Below, piece by piece: positions 28,287-34,624 of a DNA stretch of 34,624 bases. This DNA comes from Hyphomicrobiales bacterium. GTDB taxonomy: Bacteria > Pseudomonadota > Alphaproteobacteria > Rhizobiales > Beijerinckiaceae. Under the pieces are notes generated by a model. The model did not search any database and was not told where the DNA came from. It worked only from the letters and a program-made list of their open reading frames with translations. Every line of letters begins with the position of its first letter. Position 1 is the first letter of the stretch. The DNA is taken from positions 1 through 34,624 of the forward strand of contig JANYIH010000122.1 of the NCBI GenBank assembly GCA_025358745.1, in the 5' to 3' direction. A program made the position numbers and the translations under genes.

Positions 28287-29819
28287 ATGATGAAGATCGA
28301 TTTACGCGTAGATCGCGCTTCGCTCCGGCGCTGGCACCTGGAGCTGGCGGAGCGGCTGGCCAATCGCGGGGGATGCGAAGTCGGCTTCCGTTTCGAGGAG
28401 GGCGCGGGAGCGTCTTTGGCGACCGAGACCCTGTTTCAAATCGAGACGCTGATGTTCGGGCTGTCCCGCGGGGGCGGCTCGCAACGGCTCAAGCCGCAGC
28501 GCGACGACGCCGCGACGACGCAGCGCGACGCCTATCTCGTGATCGATCTCGCGCACACCCCGGCGCGCACGACCGAGCGCGTCTGGCGGGTGGAATGCGA
28601 TGGGACGGGGCTCGAAGCCGGACTGCTCGCCGCGCTGGTGGCGGGACGCTCGCCGACCGTGCGGGTGCTGGGGCCGACCGGCCCGATCGCCGTCGCCCGG
28701 CCGGGCTCGGACGCTCCGGGCCTCGTCAAGGCCGCGTTCGAGGACATGCTCGCCCGCGTCGCCACGCTGATCGAGGCGGCGATGGACGGCGCGGCGGCGT
28801 CCACGCCGCCGCCGATCCCCGGCGAGCCGGCGCAAGCTTTCGACCCCGCCGCGCTGGCGCCGCGCAGGTGGATCGCGCGGGCGGCCAGAACCGTCAAACA
28901 GGGGGCGATGCGCGCGGCTTACACCACGCTTTGCCACGCGCCGCATTGGCGCATCGGTTGGCGGCGGGGCGTGAGCGGGCTGGGAGCCGACGGCCGCCTC
29001 GGCGCCGGCTGGTCGGATCTGCCCGACGACGGGCAGCGCTTCTACGCCGATCCGTTTCCCGTTGTCTGGCGCGGCCGGACCTTTCTGTTCGTCGAGGATT
29101 TCGCGCACAGCCTCGGCAAGGGCGTCATCTCCGTCGTCGAGTTCGGGCCGCAGGGACCGCTCGGAGCTCCGCAGCCGGTGCTGGAGCGCCCGGGGCATCT
29201 CTCCTATCCCAACGTGTTCGAGCGCGACGGCGAGATGTGGATGATCCCCGAGAGCGGGTCGGCGGGGACGATCGATCTCTACCGCGCGCTCGATTTCCCC
29301 CATTCCTGGGCGCCGGAAGCGACGCTGGTCGCCGACGTCGTCGCCAGCGATGCGACGCTGATCGAGAAAGGCGGCCGCTGGTGGATGTTCGCCAGCGTGC
29401 GCGACGGCGGCGGCGCTTATTCAGATGCGTTATGGCTGTGGTCGGCGCCCGATTTCCGCGGCCCCTGGGCGCCGCACCGCGCCAACCCGGTGCTGATCGA
29501 CATCGCCACCGCCCGGCCCGCCGGCCGCATGTTCGAGCGCGACGGCGCGCTTTACCGCCCGGTGCAGGATTGTCGCGCCGGCTATGGCGCGGCGCTGGCG
29601 CTGGCTCGGGTCGACCGGCTCGACGAGGGCGGCTTCGCTCAGAGCGTCGAGGCGATCCTGCGCCCCTGCGCCAACTGGCCCGGCCGCCGCCTGCACACGT
29701 TCAACGCCGCCGGCGGATTTGAATTCATCGACGGTTCGGCGCTCGCGCCACGCTGGGCGGCGCTGCGGCGCCCGCTCGAATTCGTGCGCGGGCGCGAGAC
29801 CCGTCTCGCGCCGGCCTGA
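28287..29819 (+). CDS. GINT1-like (glucosamine inositolphosphorylceramide transferase N-terminal domain-like) putative glycosyltransferase
   Basis: QRFYADPFPVVWRGRTFLFVEDFAHSLGKGVISVVEF...LERPGHLSYPNVFERDGEMWMIPESGSAGTIDLYRALDFPHSW...GGRWWMFASV...RPAGRMFERDGALYRPVQDCRAGYGAALALARV: five-bladed-propeller-like pattern recognised from the GINT1_N family. Exact activity unknown. Confidence 0.72.
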   Translation: MMKIDLRVDRASLRRWHLELAERLANRGGCEVGFRFEEGAGASLATETLFQIETLMFGLSRGGGSQRLKPQRDDAATTQRDAYLVIDLAHTPARTTERVWRVECDGTGLEAGLLAALVAGRSPTVRVLGPTGPIAVARPGSDAPGLVKAAFEDMLARVATLIEAAMDGAAASTPPPIPGEPAQAFDPAALAPRRWIARAARTVKQGAMRAAYTTLCHAPHWRIGWRRGVSGLGADGRLGAGWSDLPDDGQRFYADPFPVVWRGRTFLFVEDFAHSLGKGVISVVEFGPQGPLGAPQPVLERPGHLSYPNVFERDGEMWMIPESGSAGTIDLYRALDFPHSWAPEATLVADVVASDATLIEKGGRWWMFASVRDGGGAYSDALWLWSAPDFRGPWAPHRANPVLIDIATARPAGRMFERDGALYRPVQDCRAGYGAALALARVDRLDEGGFAQSVEAILRPCANWPGRRLHTFNAAGGFEFIDGSALAPRWAALRRPLEFVRGRETRLAPA

Positions 29820-29829
29820 AACTCACGCG

Positions 29830-30366
29830 CTTTCCGCCGCCGGTTTGGCATCGGCCTGGCGACGCTGACGTCGTTGACGTTGGCTGCGCTCCCCTCGCAA
29901 TAGACCGGAACCTCGGCCTCCGGGTGGTATGCAATATGCGCCTTGGCGCCGCACGCCTCAGCCGAAAAGCGCCCATCCCGCGCCGGCGCAGGCCGGTCGT
30001 GTCGATCAGGCGCACCGCGTCAGTCATCTTGCGCCACAGGCCGCGCGCCCGGCCCGCCAGCATCGTCTTCAAGAGATCGGAAAACACCGACTAACGGCGC
30101 AAACGGTTGGCGTCGGCAAGTGTCGAACGCTTCGTGACCGTGGCGCCGCAGTGATAGAGCCGGCCGCAGTGACTTTCCATCGTCGCAATCAGGTCGCGCC
30201 GCGAACTGGCGCCGCTCAGCTGTCCGAACAGCAGCACCCTGAACTGCTGGCGGGTCGTAAACCGCCGCACCCGGTCGTCGGCTCCGTGCGCGTCCACAAG
30301 CTTGTCGAACGCCAACCACGGAATGAGTTTCTGAACGTCGTGATGGACGGTATTCAGATGGCGCAC
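29830..30366 (-). pseudogene. IS4-family (DUF4372-type) transposase remnant with in-frame stop and frameshift, 3' truncated
   Basis: Reverse strand: (GTG)RHLNTVHHDVQKLIPWLAFDKLVDAHGADDRVRRFTTRQQFRVLLFGQLSGASSRRDLIATMESHCGRLYHCGATVTKRSTLADANRLRR*SVFSDLLKTMLAGRARGLWRKMTDAVRLIDTTGLRRRGMGA, then a frameshift to FSAEACGAKAHIAYHPEAEVPVYCEGSAANVNDVSVARPM. Confidence 0.88.
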
Positions 30367-30695
30367 GACGCAGATTCCTTTCGTGTCCAGATGCGTCGCG
30401 AAACCCTCTGAACCAATTACAATCAACGCCGTGCGCCCAATCAAGAAAAATCCAACCGGACAGCCGTGGGACAAGCCCGGGCATGACAAGGGTCAGTTCC
30501 AAAGGACCCTGGTATTTCACGAACGCCGCATGGAAGGCCGGCACGATCCGAACATATGGCCTTCGCCGTGGAATGAGCCGCCGAACCCTGCTTCCAGGGC
30601 TTGAAAGCTCCCAATTCTCCTTTGGACAATTCCTTGCCCTTCACGATAGATTGCCTGTGCAAGTCGGGCGACTCGGCAGAGGTGGGGCGGGGCTT

Positions 30696-32279
30696 TTGAA
30701 GCGATCCGTGATCGCATGGTTGGTGGCGGCTGTAGTTCCGCTGCTGCTGCTCGGCATATTTTACGTCGGAATTCTGCTGCACGACAAGCAACGGGAGGCC
30801 GAGGATAAGTCCGTCGACCGCGCGGGCGCCTACCTCGCGCATGTCGATGCGAAATTGGCTGGCGATCTGGGCGCGCTTTCCGTCCTGGCGGGATCGCCGT
30901 CGGTCGTTTCGGGCGCGCCGGATTCGGCGCGCCTGCGGGCGGCTTCGGCGGCCAGGGAATTTCCAAGCTGGAAGAACGTGATACTCACCAATGTCGCCAC
31001 GCGGGAGATCTTCTGGCAGACCGGCGCGCCCGACGCGGCTCCCGTTCCGGCGCGCGCGAATGCGCTCCAATTCGCCGCTGCCGGGGCGAACAGCGAGATC
31101 GGCGGGATAAGCGAAGCGCGCAAGGCCTGCGTGTGCGTTCCGATTCATCGCAGAATCGAGATCAACGGCTCCCTGTTTGTCCTGACGGTCGAGCGCGACG
31201 TTGCCGACTTCCACGATTTGTTGATGACGGAAATCAGGGAAGGCGAAATCGCCGCTCTCGTGGACCGGCAGGGCCTTTTCATCGCCCGAACCGCCGAAAA
31301 CGCCACGCGCGTAGGCACGCCGGCGACGATCTACGTCCGACAGGCGGTCGCGCGCGCGGGCGACGGCGTCTACGACGGCGTCACCTACGAAGGGCTGCAC
31401 AATCGGACGGCCTATGCAACCTCGGGCTTGTCCGGCTGGTCCGCGCACATCGCCGTGCCCGCCACGACGTACAATCTCCTTTCCACCGGCTCAGCCTCGT
31501 TCGCGCTCCTGGCGGTCCTGGCCGCGCTGCTGTTTGCCGGCGGCGTCACGTGGTACGGGCTCAACGATCTCAAACTGGAGCGGCGTCGCGAACGCGCGCG
31601 CATCCAATCGTACAAGCTGGAGGCGATCGGCGCCTTTTCCAGCGCGGTGGCGCATGATTTCAACAATCTGCTTTCGATCATGGGCGCCTGTGTCAATATC
31701 CTCACCAGCTCCGACGATTCCGCGAAAAAAGGCAAGGTGGCGCAAGAAGCGCACGCCGCTATTGAACGCGGCGCTAATCTTGTGCGGCAACTTCTAAGTT
31801 TCGTGAGGGACAAACCGCTGGAAATCAGTTGCTTTGAGTTGAGCGCGACCACCGAAAGCATCCGAGATTTGCTGACCAGAATTCTTGGTCACGGAATAAA
31901 TCTTGAAATGAAGATTGCGTCGGACGCAAATTACGTCTTAACCAACAAATCACAACTAGAGCTTGTCCTTATTAACTTGGCGGTCAATTCCCAATACGCT
32001 ATGCCCGATGGGGGAATATTCTCGATTGCATCAAGAAAGTCAAAAATCGTGGGTTGCGTAGAGTTACTGGTCCGCGACACCGGGGTCGGAATGTCAAAGG
32101 AAGTGGCAAAACGCGCGTTCGAACCGTTCTTCACCACCAAACCCGAGGGAAAGGGAACGGGTCTGGGCCTCGCCCAGGCGCAGATGCTGGCAAAGGACTC
32201 GGGCGGCGCGCTTACTCTTGAGACCGAATCAGGCAAGGGATGCCTGTTTATCTTTCGCTTCCAGGCGTGCCGACCCTGA
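30696..32279 (+). CDS. Sensor histidine kinase with extracytoplasmic (Cache-like) domain, no receiver domain
   Basis: TM helix SVIAWLVAAVVPLLLLGIFYVGILL, periplasmic region, second TM, H-box AVAHDFNNLLSIMGACVNIL, N-box LVLINLAVNSQYAMPDGG, G-boxes RDTGVGM and GKGTGLGLAQAQ. TTG at 30696 (in frame with the 30483 ORF) proposed; GTG at 30657 is an alternative. Confidence 0.88.
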   Translation: MKRSVIAWLVAAVVPLLLLGIFYVGILLHDKQREAEDKSVDRAGAYLAHVDAKLAGDLGALSVLAGSPSVVSGAPDSARLRAASAAREFPSWKNVILTNVATREIFWQTGAPDAAPVPARANALQFAAAGANSEIGGISEARKACVCVPIHRRIEINGSLFVLTVERDVADFHDLLMTEIREGEIAALVDRQGLFIARTAENATRVGTPATIYVRQAVARAGDGVYDGVTYEGLHNRTAYATSGLSGWSAHIAVPATTYNLLSTGSASFALLAVLAALLFAGGVTWYGLNDLKLERRRERARIQSYKLEAIGAFSSAVAHDFNNLLSIMGACVNILTSSDDSAKKGKVAQEAHAAIERGANLVRQLLSFVRDKPLEISCFELSATTESIRDLLTRILGHGINLEMKIASDANYVLTNKSQLELVLINLAVNSQYAMPDGGIFSIASRKSKIVGCVELLVRDTGVGMSKEVAKRAFEPFFTTKPEGKGTGLGLAQAQMLAKDSGGALTLETESGKGCLFIFRFQACRP

Positions 32280-32380
32280 CCGCCCGTCCAGGCCGCCGCC
32301 TCCGGGTTCGGCCGGCGCAAGGGACACGTTTTGGCGCTTAAGCCCCTGAAACTCGCCGCCCGCGGACTGTCCGCGACGCC

Positions 32381-33799
<1,419 letters not shown>

Positions 33800-33839
33800 C
33801 TAACGGCTCGCGACCCCGATCCCTACTCAGGACTTTGCC

Positions 33840-34211
33840 GTGGCGAAACCCGAACTCGGCGCCAAGCGCCAATGCCAAGCCTGCGCCGCGAAATTCTTCG
33901 ATCTCAACCGCGATCCCATCGTCTGCCCGAAATGCGGAACTACGTTCCAGGGCGTGAGCGCGCGCGCCGAGCGGGCGAGCGCGAAGGACGAGGAAAGCGA
34001 GGACGAACCGGTCAACGCGGCGGGCGTCGAAATGGTGTCGCTCGATGAAGTCGAGGCGGCGGAGGAGAAAGCCGCCGATCCGGTGGTGGATGATATCGAC
34101 GTCGAGGATGACGAGGCCGCCGACGACGCCTTCCTTGAGGAAGAGGAGGAAGACGAAGACGACGTCAGCTCTTTGATCGACGGCGAGATCGCGCCCGACG
34201 AGGAGCCGTAA
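33840..34211 (+). CDS. TIGR02300 family protein (zinc-ribbon-like N-terminus, acidic C-terminal tail)
   Basis: (GTG)AKPELGAKRQCQACAAKFFDLNRDPIVCPKCGTTFQ with two CxxC pairs; Glu/Asp-rich tail EEEEEDEDDVSSLIDGEIAPDEEP. Confidence 0.9.
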   Translation: MAKPELGAKRQCQACAAKFFDLNRDPIVCPKCGTTFQGVSARAERASAKDEESEDEPVNAAGVEMVSLDEVEAAEEKAADPVVDDIDVEDDEAADDAFLEEEEEDEDDVSSLIDGEIAPDEEP

Positions 34212-34310
34212 AAATAGTTCCGCCGGCCCTTGTCGCGTGGCGACCGGGCCGCTATAGGAGCGGCCCGCTGATCGACGTCCGGTCCCAACCGGAAGTTGCG
34301 GGAAAAGCGT

Positions 34311-34386
<76 letters not shown>

Positions 34387-34528
34387 GCAAGTCCCTAATT
34401 TTAATCGTCTTTCCGACTTTGTGAATGACTTCGACACTTCCGTGGCTTGCGCGCCGGGAGTGCAAATTTTCGCCTGCAGAGACCCTAAATTGGAGACTTC
34501 GGCGCCCATTTCGGCGCGCGGTTGTTGA

Positions 34529-34582
34529 TTTCCGCCGAGAACTGACCCGGGCAGCGCGGGTTTTTCCACCGAGAACTGACCC
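34529..34582. repeat. Two near-identical 20-bp direct repeats TTTCC(G/A)CCGAGAACTGACCC, resembling an IS21-family terminus
   Basis: TTTCCGCCGAGAACTGACCC at 34529-34548 and TTTCCACCGAGAACTGACCC at 34563-34582, 34-bp periodicity, with TGTTGA... outer boundary at about 34523; resembles multiple terminal transposase-binding repeats of IS21-type elements. Confidence 0.6.
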
Positions 34583-34624
34583 ATGTTCGAACCCGCGACC
34601 GCGCAAACCTGGTTGGCTCAGCAG

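Noticed and set aside
30455-30495. GGGACAAGCCCGGGCATGACAAGGGTCAG, resembling a dispersed GACAAGCCCGG-type palindromic repeat
   Set aside because: Only a short single arm is visible; too degenerate to call as a repeat element without genome-wide comparison.
30020-30544. 174-aa - strand ORF
   Set aside because: Out-of-frame reading of the IS4 transposase remnant.

Overview
This is a GC-rich chromosomal window, probably from an alphaproteobacterium of the Hyphomicrobiales/Rhizobiales type (inferred from gene families, gene order and repeat type). Most of it is densely packed conventional genes: partial nth, DUF2244, DUF2842, polysaccharide deacetylase, GNAT, DMT exporter, alpha/beta hydrolase, arylamine N-acetyltransferase, MATE, DUF937, glutamate-cysteine ligase, BKACE, thrC, M16 peptidase, GNAT, a 7TM-PAS-GGDEF-EAL protein, class II aroA, a TIGR02300 protein and tRNA-Ala(GGC). 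The accessory part (about 17.6-30.4 kb) is an exopolysaccharide-type locus: an AT-rich DUF4214-like/methyltransferase gene, GNAT, flippase, two glycosyltransferases, a Tat-exported GH5 hydrolase, a VpsF-like polymerase, a Wzz/GumC-like protein whose kinase domain lacks a recognisable Walker A, and a GINT1-like putative glycosyltransferase. It ends at a decayed IS4-type transposase. Other points of interest are a palindromic repeat read through by the GGDEF/EAL ORF, degenerate GGDEF and EAL motifs, a Gly at the glyphosate-determining position of a CP4-like EPSPS, a palindrome upstream of thrC, and IS21-like terminal repeats just after the tRNA. I do not see a clearly novel defence or RNA system. 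The best candidate for something undescribed is the composition of the polysaccharide locus.
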